A stretch of DNA of 64,000 bases, from assembly GCA_009380075.1 (NCBI GenBank), contig WHSO01000005.1, forward strand, positions 22,646 through 86,645, in the 5' to 3' direction. Source of the stretch: Alphaproteobacteria bacterium (GTDB lineage: Bacteria > Pseudomonadota > Alphaproteobacteria > SMXQ01). The translations under genes were made by a program, and so were the position numbers. Under the pieces are notes generated by a model. The model saw only the letters and a program-made list of their open reading frames with translations. It searched no databases and was not told the DNA's origin. Positions 27,468 to 36,325 of this stretch are shown here, piece after piece (within the stretch, counting starts at the first letter, position 1; each line of letters starts with the position of its first letter).

Positions 27468-30122
27468 TCAGGACGCTTTGGCAGGGGCACGGGCAGGCCG
27501 CGCGGCCGACGCCTGTGCCTGCCGGAGAACGTCGGACAATTCCTCAGCCAGCGTCTGCACGTGCGGCTGGGTCATGATTTCGTAGTGCCGGCCGGAGATC
27601 GGCCGGATCTCCAGGCAGCCCCGGATCAGCTTGTGCCATCCGTCGTGCTGATCGGCATGCGCCCAGGCGTACCGTTCCGCCTTGAACAGGACCGCGTCCC
27701 CGTCATAGGGACAAGGCTGGTAACTGCGCCGGATTATGTCATTGGCGGGCACGGGACGGCGCAGGAAGCGCGGCAGCGGCTTGCCGCGTGACTTGTAGAA
27801 TGCCCACGCGGCGGAATAGCTTTTCAAGCGCGCCCGCATATAAGTCATCTTCGCCAGGTTACGTGCGCGCAGCCACAGGTAGCCCGGAATCTTTGCCGCC
27901 GGTAAGGTCTTCAGGCGTTCCCGGTGGTGCGCGATCCAGTCGCGCAGCGTGACCTTCTGTCGGCCGTGGGCACTGTAGGTGTCGAACAGGGCGAGTAGGG
28001 CGACCGCATGGCCTGCCGCGCGGAGGTGCTGGGCCATGACGAAGGCGACGCGCCCGCCGAATGAATACCCACCGAGAAAATAGGGTCCCGACGGCTGGAC
28101 CTTGCGGATTTCACGGACGTAATGGGCCGCCATGTCGTCGATGCGCGTGAACGGCTCCTCCTTGCCGTCGAGCCCGCGGCACTGGATGCCGTAGAACGGC
28201 TGCGACTTGCCGAGGAACCGGGACAGGTCGCGGTAATTGAGAACCTGACCGTTACCGTCATGCACGCAGAAGAATGGCGGCTTGTCCCCCTTGGGTTGGA
28301 TCGGGACGAGACAGGGGGAGGGTATCGATTCCTCGATGCGTTGCGCCATCTTGGCTACGGTGCCGGCCTCGAACAGGACCGAACGGGGGAGACGCCGGTC
28401 CAGTTGCTTCTCGACGCGCAGGAACAGGTCGACCGCCTGCAGCGAATCGCCGCCGAGCAGGAAAAAATCCTCGTGCAGGCCGACGCGTTCGAGCCCGAGG
28501 GTGTCCGCCCACAGGCGTTGCAGCTTTCCTTCCAGCGCTGTGGGCTCACGGTCGTCGACGGCAACCGGTCTGGCCTTGGACGAATCCGTGACCAGTCCGA
28601 AGGCTTCGGCGAGATTCCGCCGTTGAATCTTTCCCGCGGCTCCCTTGGGAATTTCGTCAACGATGACAAACCGGCGCGGCACCTTGAACGTTGCCAGACG
28701 CCCGCGGAGGAATTTTGTCAAGATTTCATCGGTGAACTCTGCGCCTTGTGCCGGCACGACGGCGGCGGCGACCTCCTGCCCGAGCGTCGCGTGCGGCACG
28801 GGGAAAGTCACCGCCGTGGCAACGTCGGGATGATTCTCGAGCGCGCCGTCGATCTCGGACGGCGTGATCTTCTCGCCGCCGCGGTTGATGATGTCCTTGA
28901 TGCGTCCCGTGAGGGTCAGATAGCCGTCGCGGTCGATAGTCCCCTCGTCACCGGTACGGAACCAGCAGCCGACGAAACACGTCTCATTCGCGTCGTCGTC
29001 ATTTTCATAGCCGGTGAAGATGCCGGTGCTGTCCACCACGACTTCGCCTGGCTCCCCCTGCGGGAGAAGCCAGTTGTCCGGCCCCATGATCGCGATGTCA
29101 CCGGCGACGGGGACTCCCACGGTGCCGGGTTTGCGCACGGCCGGCGGGAGCGGGGTTCCGCAGATGTGGCCGGTCTCCGTGCTGGCGTAAGTCGAGATGA
29201 CCGGCGCGCGGAAAAGCATTTCCAGTGCTTCGACGATCCGCGGGTCGAGATGACCGGATCCCGTCTTTACGAAGCGGAACCGGGCCTTCCGGATCGCGCC
29301 GACATGGTCTTCCGCTGCGGCGCAGATCGCATGGTGGAAAGTGTAGCTGCCGGTATACCAGGTCGGCGCCAGGGTTGTGACCAGACGGAAGAATGACTCC
29401 ACCGAGAATTCGGGGAGCGTCACCACGCTTGCGCCGGAAAACAGGGTGGCGCCGAGCGAGGTGTAGAGCCCGTGGCCGTGAAACAGCGGCATCAGGTTGA
29501 GGCAACGGTCGTCCGCCGTCATCGCCTGAGCCCTGACGTGGCGGGCAACCTTGGTCACGAGCTGCCGATGGGTGACGGGAACGATCTTGCTGTGCGACGT
29601 CGTGCCCGAGGTGGTCAGCACGAGGGCCAGATCATCCGGTTGCGCGGGACCGGGCCGAGCGGGCGTTCCGACGATGGAGCCCGCGCCGATCTCGATCAGG
29701 CCGGCGGTATCGCCCGCGGCGGGCTCGATCTCCAGAACCGGCAGGCCGATCTTTCGCGCGGCGACGCGGGCCGCCGTGTCGATGTCCGCGCTGATCGCGA
29801 TCGCCTGCACCTTCAGGTCGCGCAGGTAGAGGACGAACTCGCCGACCGAAAGGTCGGGGTTCATCGGAACCGCAACCGCGCTGTCCATGATACCGATGAT
29901 GAGTGCGGCCGTGGCCGCGTCGTTGGGGCCGACGGTCGCAATGCGGTCGCCGCGACCGAACCCCGCGACGTTGATCCGCTCATGGATGTGGTCCATCAGG
30001 CGCGCCAGCGCCGCATAGGTCAGAGGCGCCCGGTCTTCGGCGACGAGCGCCGGGGCATCCGGTGTCGCGCGGGCGTGCCGGCGGACGACGTCGGTGACGG
30101 TTTCTCTGGTGGGGATGGTCAC
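27468..30122 (-). CDS. NRPS-like adenylation - peptidyl carrier - thioesterase protein (A-T-TE, no condensation domain)
   Basis: 884 aa; LTTSGTTSHSKIVPVTH, YASTETGHICG, GRIKDIINRGGEKI (AMP-binding); DFFLLGGDSLQAVDL (PCP); GGYSFGGRVAF...FDTYS...GRHYEI (TE). GTG start. Confidence 0.92.
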   Translation of the reverse strand: MTIPTRETVTDVVRRHARATPDAPALVAEDRAPLTYAALARLMDHIHERINVAGFGRGDRIATVGPNDAATAALIIGIMDSAVAVPMNPDLSVGEFVLYLRDLKVQAIAISADIDTAARVAARKIGLPVLEIEPAAGDTAGLIEIGAGSIVGTPARPGPAQPDDLALVLTTSGTTSHSKIVPVTHRQLVTKVARHVRAQAMTADDRCLNLMPLFHGHGLYTSLGATLFSGASVVTLPEFSVESFFRLVTTLAPTWYTGSYTFHHAICAAAEDHVGAIRKARFRFVKTGSGHLDPRIVEALEMLFRAPVISTYASTETGHICGTPLPPAVRKPGTVGVPVAGDIAIMGPDNWLLPQGEPGEVVVDSTGIFTGYENDDDANETCFVGCWFRTGDEGTIDRDGYLTLTGRIKDIINRGGEKITPSEIDGALENHPDVATAVTFPVPHATLGQEVAAAVVPAQGAEFTDEILTKFLRGRLATFKVPRRFVIVDEIPKGAAGKIQRRNLAEAFGLVTDSSKARPVAVDDREPTALEGKLQRLWADTLGLERVGLHEDFFLLGGDSLQAVDLFLRVEKQLDRRLPRSVLFEAGTVAKMAQRIEESIPSPCLVPIQPKGDKPPFFCVHDGNGQVLNYRDLSRFLGKSQPFYGIQCRGLDGKEEPFTRIDDMAAHYVREIRKVQPSGPYFLGGYSFGGRVAFVMAQHLRAAGHAVALLALFDTYSAHGRQKVTLRDWIAHHRERLKTLPAAKIPGYLWLRARNLAKMTYMRARLKSYSAAWAFYKSRGKPLPRFLRRPVPANDIIRRSYQPCPYDGDAVLFKAERYAWAHADQHDGWHKLIRGCLEIRPISGRHYEIMTQPHVQTLAEELSDVLRQAQASAARPARAPAKAS

Positions 30123-30134
30123 GGGCGGGCACTC

Positions 30135-30183
30135 CTACGAACTACGAACTACGAACTACGAACTACGAACTACGAACTACGAA
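30135..30183. repeat. 7-bp simple tandem repeat, 7 perfect copies of CTACGAA (TTCGTAG on minus)
   Basis: Direct reading: (CTACGAA)x7, 49 bp, ends about 12 bp before the GTG start of the A-T-TE gene, with the AGGAG RBS at the repeat edge. Confidence 0.97.
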
Positions 30184-30255
30184 CGCACTCAGGAAATGGA
30201 CTAAAATGTCCCGCAAATTGTTCCCTTGCGCCGCGCAGATTCTTCAGAATAAGGG

Positions 30256-30267
30256 ATTAACGTTAAT
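30256..30267. promoter_or_regulatory. Perfect 12-bp palindrome ATTAACGTTAAT in divergent intergenic region
   Basis: Direct reading; lies between the A-T-TE gene (-) and TauD paralog B (+), in a locally AT-richer stretch. Confidence 0.45.
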
Positions 30268-30465
30268 GCTTTACTGTCGGTATGCAGGGAACTCATGGGC
30301 AGCCTGCACGCGCTGACTCCGCGCGGTGTTTTGCGGCGTAAACGCCCGATGATCGCGACCCCGTTGACGGTGCGGGGACGGAACTTCTATATTACTTAGA
30401 ATTCGTATGAATCTCGCGTCCAAGCCGGACGCAGCCGGGGGCCACCGCAGCCGGTGGAACGTGTC

Positions 30466-31353
30466 ATGGCCATCCAGCTCGCCGATTTCCCCGAAGTGAC
30501 CAAAGCGCCGCCGCGGGCGAAGACGTACAAGGGCGTCCAGGTCCTCCGCCACGATCCGTGCGGCGTCGAAATCCTTAACATTGATCTCGCCCAGCCGATG
30601 GCCGACGGGACCTTTCGGGCGGTCATGGACATCTGGCACCAGGGTCTCGTCATCTGTTTCCGCAACCAGGACCTCACGGCGGAGGACCAGCTCCGCTTCG
30701 GCCGCCGAGTAGGCGAGCTGTCGGTGATCCATACGCCGGAATTCACCGGCGAGGATCCCTCGATCATGTACATCTCCAACGTCAAGAAGAACGGCGAATT
30801 CGTCCACGCGTTGCCGATCGGCGAGATGATGTTCCACATCGACCAGTGCTACCAGCCGCGGCCGGCCAAGGCGACGATCCTGTACGCGATGAAGATTCCG
30901 AAGACCGGTGGCAATACATTGTTCTGCGATCTTCAACGCGCCTACGACACGCTGGACGAGGAGACCAAGGCGCGCATCGCCGGCCGCAGGGTCATGCATG
31001 TCTACGACTACGACGCCGGCGCGACGCACACGGCGGCGGCTGTGGCGGACGATGCGCCGCGTTACGTCCATCCATTGGTGCGGACGCATCCCGTGACCGA
31101 GCGCAAGTGCCTTTACGTCAATCGCCTGATGACGCGCGAAGTGGTGGGGATGGACAAGGCCGAGAGCGATGCGCTGCTGGCGCGCCTGTTCGACCACATG
31201 GAGAACCCGGAATTCGTTTACGAGCACCGCTGGAGGCTGGGCGACCTCCTGATGTGGGACAACCGCTGCACGGCCCATGCGCGGCGCGATTTCGATCCGG
31301 AGCAGGAACGGGTCATGCGCCGCCTTACGGTGCTCGGCGAGGCGCCCGCCTGA
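30466..31353 (+). CDS. TauD/TfdA-family Fe(II)/2-oxoglutarate dioxygenase (paralog B)
   Basis: GEMMFHIDQCYQPRPAKATILYAMKIPKTGGNTLF...LYVNRLMTREV...MWDNRCTAHARRDFDPEQERVMRR. Start may be GTG 30454 or ATG 30466. Confidence 0.93.
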   Translation: MAIQLADFPEVTKAPPRAKTYKGVQVLRHDPCGVEILNIDLAQPMADGTFRAVMDIWHQGLVICFRNQDLTAEDQLRFGRRVGELSVIHTPEFTGEDPSIMYISNVKKNGEFVHALPIGEMMFHIDQCYQPRPAKATILYAMKIPKTGGNTLFCDLQRAYDTLDEETKARIAGRRVMHVYDYDAGATHTAAAVADDAPRYVHPLVRTHPVTERKCLYVNRLMTREVVGMDKAESDALLARLFDHMENPEFVYEHRWRLGDLLMWDNRCTAHARRDFDPEQERVMRRLTVLGEAPA

Positions 31354-32497
31354 CCCTGTGCCGGCGCTGTTGCCTGCCGCCGAGCCAGCCGCGTTTCCGG
31401 AACCAGAAGACGAGACCCACCGCCGTTCCCGCCATCAGCGCGAGGGCGAACGGGTAGCCGAGCGTCCAGTGCAGTTCCGGCATGTTCCAGGGCGACGCCT
31501 TGGTGTCGAAGTTCATGCCATACAGGCCGGCGATGAAGCTGAGCGGGATGAAGATGGTGGCGATCATGGTCAGCACCTTCATGATCTCGTTGAGCCGGTT
31601 CGACAGGCTCGACAGGTAGATGTCGAACAGGCTTGCCGTTACCTCCCGCTGCATCTCCAGCATGTCCATCAACTGCACGCAGTGGTCATAACAGTCGCGT
31701 AGGTAAGGCCGCGTCTCCGGCGCCATGACCGCGGCGTCGGTCCGCATGAGATTGTTGAGCATTTCCCGGCTGGCCCAGACGATGCGCCGCAGGTTGAAGA
31801 GCTCGCGCTTGATCCGGTGCAGATCCCGGACGATGGATTCCTTCGGTTCCCGCAGCACCGTCTCCGTCAGGTCGTCGAGGAGATCGTCGTAGGCTTCCAG
31901 GACCGGAAAGTAATGGTCGATGACCGAGTCGAGCAACGCGTAGGTGAGGTAGTCCGCTCCTCTGGTGCGAATGAGACCACGGCCGTGGCGGAGCCGGGCA
32001 CGGACATGATCGAAGGAATCGCCGGCGTGTTCCTGGAAGGTGATTACCGTTCCCGGACAGAGAAAGAGGGAAACCTGCTCCGACGGCTCGCGCGCCTGGC
32101 TGTCGAGCAGGCGAAAGACGATGAACAGCCCGTCGCCGTATTCCTCGACCTTGGGCCGCTGATGAACGTGCAGGACGTCCTCGAGCGCGAGCCGGTGCAG
32201 GCCGAACATCTCGCCCAGCCGTGTGATGACACCGGCGTCGCCGAGGCCGACCACGTCGATCCAGTTGACCCCGGCCTTGCCGATCCGACCGGTCAGCGCC
32301 TCCACCCCGACGATGTCCGTTTCGGTGAAATGGTCGGGCCCGAAGGTCATCAGCCGCAGGCGGGGCTTCGGCGCCGTCGGGTCCGAGACAAGGGTGCCGG
32401 GCGCCGCCCCCGGTGCGGTGCGCCGGCGCGGGCGCATCTCGTGGCGGGGCACATCGTCCGGGGCGGTGATGCCGGTTTCGCCGTTGTCCTCGCTCAT
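31325..32497 (-). CDS. corA: CorA-family magnesium/cobalt transporter
   Basis: LHRLALEDVLHVHQRPKVEEYGDGLFIVFRLL, C-terminal YGMNFDTKASPWNMPELHW (GMN motif). Confidence 0.95.
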   Translation of the reverse strand: MSEDNGETGITAPDDVPRHEMRPRRRTAPGAAPGTLVSDPTAPKPRLRLMTFGPDHFTETDIVGVEALTGRIGKAGVNWIDVVGLGDAGVITRLGEMFGLHRLALEDVLHVHQRPKVEEYGDGLFIVFRLLDSQAREPSEQVSLFLCPGTVITFQEHAGDSFDHVRARLRHGRGLIRTRGADYLTYALLDSVIDHYFPVLEAYDDLLDDLTETVLREPKESIVRDLHRIKRELFNLRRIVWASREMLNNLMRTDAAVMAPETRPYLRDCYDHCVQLMDMLEMQREVTASLFDIYLSSLSNRLNEIMKVLTMIATIFIPLSFIAGLYGMNFDTKASPWNMPELHWTLGYPFALALMAGTAVGLVFWFRKRGWLGGRQQRRHRVRRAPRRAP

Positions 32498-32535
32498 GGG
32501 GCCTCCTGGCCGAACGCGGCACCCGGGCGTGCGGT

Positions 32536-33036
32536 TCAGGTACCCAGCACGCCGAATTTGCCGCGGTAATACATCAGGGGCGCCGCCTCGCTCGTCATCG
32601 TCGCGACAGCCTCGCCGATGACGATGACGTGGTCACCCGCCTCAACGGTCTGGCGCACCCGGAATTCGGCGGACGCCAGCGCGCCTGCGATCAGGGGCAC
32701 GCCGAGTTGGCCCGTCTCCGTTGCGACGGAAGCGAACTTGTCGTTGCCCTTGGACGCGAAGGTGTTGGAAATCTTGTCCTGGCCCAAGGCCAGGATGTTG
32801 AGGGCGAAGATACCGCTCTCCATCAGCGGCGCAAGCGTCGTCGACTTCCTGTCGACGCAGGCGAGGAACAGCGGCGGCTCGAGGCACACGCAACTGATCG
32901 CGTTCATGGTGAGTCCGAATGGGCGACCGGCGGCGTCGCAGGTGGTCAGGACAGCCACGCCGGTGGCGAAATGCCCGGCGAAATTGCGCAGAACCAGGGC
33001 CTCGACGGGGCGGGCGGTATCGGGGTTCGTGCTCAC
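32536..33036 (-). CDS. Flavin reductase family protein
   Basis: FATGVAVLTTCDAAGRPFGLTMNAISCVCLEPPLFLACVDRKSTT, FALNILALGQDKISNTFA. Confidence 0.93.
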   Translation of the reverse strand: MSTNPDTARPVEALVLRNFAGHFATGVAVLTTCDAAGRPFGLTMNAISCVCLEPPLFLACVDRKSTTLAPLMESGIFALNILALGQDKISNTFASKGNDKFASVATETGQLGVPLIAGALASAEFRVRQTVEAGDHVIVIGEAVATMTSEAAPLMYYRGKFGVLGT

Positions 33037-33869
33037 GCGTCCTCCTTCAGGAATCTGATCAGCTCGCGGTTGAATTCATCGGCGCATTCGATGTTGGGCA
33101 TGTGGGCGCCTTCCTCGAAGACGTGGAGGCGGGCGCCGGGAATCTGCGCCGCCAGTTCGGGCGCGTAGCCCGGCAGGCGCAGCGGGTCTTTGGCACCGGC
33201 CATCACCAGACAGGGCACGCGGATACGGGTGTAGTCGATCGATTCGCGCTCGCTCGGGCCGCTCCGGTCGCGGAAGGGCGCCTTGAAGCGGGCGGCGGCG
33301 GTTGCCTCCCAGGCGCCCGGCAGGGTTGCCAGCTCCTGGCGGCGGGCGATGTAGGCCTCGTCCCGCGCCCATTTCGGATCAATGAACATCACCTCGATGA
33401 TGCGGCGCATGTGTTCCGCCGTTCCGTCGTAGGAATTCAGCACGTCGCGTGCCTCGTTCGCCGGAGCGAAACCACCACCCGAGCAGGTCACGAGCTTGCG
33501 GATCGGCCAGTCGGGTGTCTCGCGTGCCGCCACCGTCAGCGACAGCCCGCCCGACATGGACGAGCCGACGACGAAGACCTCCCGGATTTTCATGACCTCG
33601 AGGAACCCCTGGATATGCCGGATACGCCGGTCGAACTGGCCACCGAAATCGAACATCTTGTCGGAACGCCCGAACCCGAGATGATCCGGTGCCACCACGT
33701 GGAAATGCTCGGCGACGGCATCGAAATTGTACTGCCAGGAGATTTCCGCCGCGCCCCCGAACTCCGCCGAATGGAGCAGCAGCACGCTCGGTCGGTCGCT
33801 GCGTCGGCCGCCCTCGAAGTAATGAGTGTTGATCCCGTCGACGGAGATGTAGCGGCCCGGGGTCTTCAT
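33033..33869 (-). CDS. Alpha/beta hydrolase
   Basis: VLLLHSAEFGGAAEISWQYNF, VAPDHLGFGRSDK, VGSSMSGGLSLTVA nucleophile elbow, EEGAHMPNIE. Start at 33869. Confidence 0.92.
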   Translation of the reverse strand: MKTPGRYISVDGINTHYFEGGRRSDRPSVLLLHSAEFGGAAEISWQYNFDAVAEHFHVVAPDHLGFGRSDKMFDFGGQFDRRIRHIQGFLEVMKIREVFVVGSSMSGGLSLTVAARETPDWPIRKLVTCSGGGFAPANEARDVLNSYDGTAEHMRRIIEVMFIDPKWARDEAYIARRQELATLPGAWEATAAARFKAPFRDRSGPSERESIDYTRIRVPCLVMAGAKDPLRLPGYAPELAAQIPGARLHVFEEGAHMPNIECADEFNRELIRFLKEDA

Positions 33870-34050
33870 ACGCTCCTCGGCAGTTTCCTTGCGTCGCCCG
33901 CGATGCCGACGCGTGGGCGGGCGAAGGCATGGATCGGGCGGAAAAAACAACGCGATTCGGACCGGTGCGGCGGGACCGGTGGCCGCCCGCGCCTTCGGGC
34001 ACGGGGACCAACCGGTGCCGCTGTCCGCTGCGTGACCGCGTCGCGCGCCG

Positions 34051-35223
34051 CTATTCGGCGGCGGCGCCTTTCGCGGCGGGACGGAAGGCGAATTCCTCCT
34101 TCACCCGCGGGTACACTTCCCTGGCGAAGAGCGTCATGCTCTTGACCGTTTCGTCATGGGTGACGAAACCGGCTTGCTGCATCATCAGCAACTGGCCGAA
34201 GCCGCCGACCAGACCGTAGAAGCGCTTGATCTGCTTGAACACCTGGTCGGGCGTGCCGCAGATCAGCACGCCCTGTTCCTTGAGGTAGTCGAGTCCGCGC
34301 GTGCGCACGGCATCGGTACGGCCGGTGTACTTGCCCTTCAGCGCCTGGACGTTGAAGGCCACCGGCACGTAGCCCGGCGGGTTGCGGAACTGCGGCGGGG
34401 TCTTTGCATGCAGGTACCATGACAGCTTCTGGGCGAGCGCTTCGGCCTCGGCCTCGGTGTCCGCAGTCGCCACCAGCGGCATGTAGGCAATGTGACGGCG
34501 GGTTTCCTCCGGGTCGGAATAGATGCTGGAGGAGCGGTAGGCGTCGAACATCTCCTTCACCTTCTCGTGCGGCTGAAGGAACATGGCGAAGGTGAAGCCC
34601 CGCCGGGCTACTTCCTTGATGTTCTCCTTGTCCGACGAGCCGGTGATCCACACCGGCGGGTGCGGCTGCTGGTACGGGCGCGGCCAGATGTTGACCTGGC
34701 GCTTGTGCCAGAACTTGCCTTCGAAGTTGAACGGACCGTCGTGGGTGGTCCAGGCCTTGACGCAGAGGTCGATGCCCTCCCATAGGCGCTCCAGCGTCTG
34801 GGTCGGGTTGGTGTTGGCGGCGAAGGTTTCATACGGTACGCCGCGCACGAAGCCGCTGTCGAGGCGCCCGCGCGAGATCACGTCGATCATCGCCATTTCC
34901 TCGGCGACGCGCACCGGGTCGGCGCGGTTGGCCATTGGGTTGCCGAGGATGCAGATGCGCGCGCGCCTGGTCTGACGGGCCAGGATCGCCGCCGCCAGAG
35001 GCGCCGCGACATCGGTGCAGGTCGCGGTCTGGTGATGCTCGTTGAGCATAATGTCGAGTCCGAGCTCGTCGGCGATGACGTGCTCGTCGAGGTAGCGCTG
35101 GTAGAGGTCGGCGCCGGTCTTCGGATCGTAATACTTGTTGGGGATGCTGACCCGCACCGAATCGATCGTATCGAGGGCGGGCAGATGGGGGTATGGCATC
35201 TCGGTGAAGTGCCAGCAGCGCAT
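34051..35223 (-). CDS. LLM-class flavin-dependent oxidoreductase (luciferase-like monooxygenase)
   Basis: LGLDIMLNEHHQTATCTDVAAPLAAAILARQTRRARICILGNPMANRADPVRVAEEMAMIDVISRGRLDSGFVRGV. Confidence 0.93.
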   Translation of the reverse strand: MRCWHFTEMPYPHLPALDTIDSVRVSIPNKYYDPKTGADLYQRYLDEHVIADELGLDIMLNEHHQTATCTDVAAPLAAAILARQTRRARICILGNPMANRADPVRVAEEMAMIDVISRGRLDSGFVRGVPYETFAANTNPTQTLERLWEGIDLCVKAWTTHDGPFNFEGKFWHKRQVNIWPRPYQQPHPPVWITGSSDKENIKEVARRGFTFAMFLQPHEKVKEMFDAYRSSSIYSDPEETRRHIAYMPLVATADTEAEAEALAQKLSWYLHAKTPPQFRNPPGYVPVAFNVQALKGKYTGRTDAVRTRGLDYLKEQGVLICGTPDQVFKQIKRFYGLVGGFGQLLMMQQAGFVTHDETVKSMTLFAREVYPRVKEEFAFRPAAKGAAAE

Positions 35224-35238
35224 GGTGGAATCTCCCTA

Positions 35239-36183
35239 TTACCGTCTCTTGCCCTTGCGGGACATGGCTCGCACGGACGTGCGTGAGGATGTCTTGGCGT
35301 TGCCCTTGGTCCTCGCCTTCACTCTCGCCTTCGATTTGGCCGTGCTTCGCGATTTCGCCTTTGCCTTCGTCGACTTGCGGGCCGGCGCCTTGGCCAGGCC
35401 GATGAATCCGCCGACCGCCCTGAGGAAGGCCTCGGGCTGTTCGATATGCGGGAAGTGACCCGCCCGGGCGATGGTGGCGAAGCGCGCCCCCGGAATTTCC
35501 CTGGCGTAGGCGCGGCCGTAGGCCGGGGTGATGACGCCGTCCGAATCGCCCCACAACACAAGGGTCGGCACGTCGATGCGATGCAGGCGGCGCTTGAGCT
35601 TGGGATTGTGCATGTAGGGCTGCCAGCAGAAGCGGGCGTAGGTCTCCTTGTTCCGCGCGATGATCTCGAGCTTCTTCTCCGGCATCACGGCGTAGTCGAT
35701 CCGGCCCTTTTCGACATCGGCGTATTTCAGCGCCAGCAGCCTGTCGGGGGCGAGGAACCAGATGTCCTGGATGTCGCGATCGAAGGGTCCGCCGACCTTG
35801 ATGCCGAAAGGATCCACCAGCACCAGACGCGAAAAGCTATGCGTGGTCTTGACCGCCATCTCCGCCGCGAGCCAGCCGCCGAGGCCGAAACCCATCACGG
35901 TCGCGTTCCTGACCTTGATCGCGTCGAGGACATCGAGGCAGATGTAGGCGCAGTCATCGATGGTTTCGATCCAGTCCGGGCGGTCGGACAAGCCGAACCC
36001 GGGCGGCGAGACGATGATGAGCTGGAAGGATCGGGCGAGGGCGTCGAGCACGGGACTGTCCAGCGTCAACGCTTCCTCATCATAAAAAATCACGAGAGGC
36101 TTCTTCCCCGTCCCACGGCGTTCGACCTCGATCTTCATGCCGAAGGCCTTGACGCGGGCGGCGCGCCTCTTTGCTACAGCCAT
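35239..36183 (-). CDS. Alpha/beta hydrolase with Lys/Arg/Ser/Ala-rich C-terminal tail
   Basis: VSPPGFGLSDRPD, VMGFGLGGWLAAEMA, LVLWGDSDGVITPAYG, RAGHFPHIEQPEAF followed by KAPARKSTKAKAKSRSTAKSKARVKARTKGNAKTSSRTSVRAMSRKGKRR. Confidence 0.88.
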   Translation of the reverse strand: MAVAKRRAARVKAFGMKIEVERRGTGKKPLVIFYDEEALTLDSPVLDALARSFQLIIVSPPGFGLSDRPDWIETIDDCAYICLDVLDAIKVRNATVMGFGLGGWLAAEMAVKTTHSFSRLVLVDPFGIKVGGPFDRDIQDIWFLAPDRLLALKYADVEKGRIDYAVMPEKKLEIIARNKETYARFCWQPYMHNPKLKRRLHRIDVPTLVLWGDSDGVITPAYGRAYAREIPGARFATIARAGHFPHIEQPEAFLRAVGGFIGLAKAPARKSTKAKAKSRSTAKSKARVKARTKGNAKTSSRTSVRAMSRKGKRR

Positions 36184-36325
36184 GTGCACCGATTCTCCCT
36201 TGTGCCGCCTTGCACGGCGCTTGCTTGATTGAGGATAGAAATTACCCCGCCGGAACCCATCCGACAAGCGGTCGGAGCCGCAGATTCAAGCCAAATCGAC
36301 GGGATATTCGACGGATCAGGGGGAC

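Noticed and set aside
30135-30183. CRISPR-like repeat array
   Set aside because: Units are 7 bp with no spacers; it is a simple sequence repeat.
29472-30260. 262-aa plus-strand ORF containing (LRTTNYE)n repeats
   Set aside because: Shadow ORF of the A-T-TE gene; the peptide repeat is only the heptanucleotide microsatellite read in frame.
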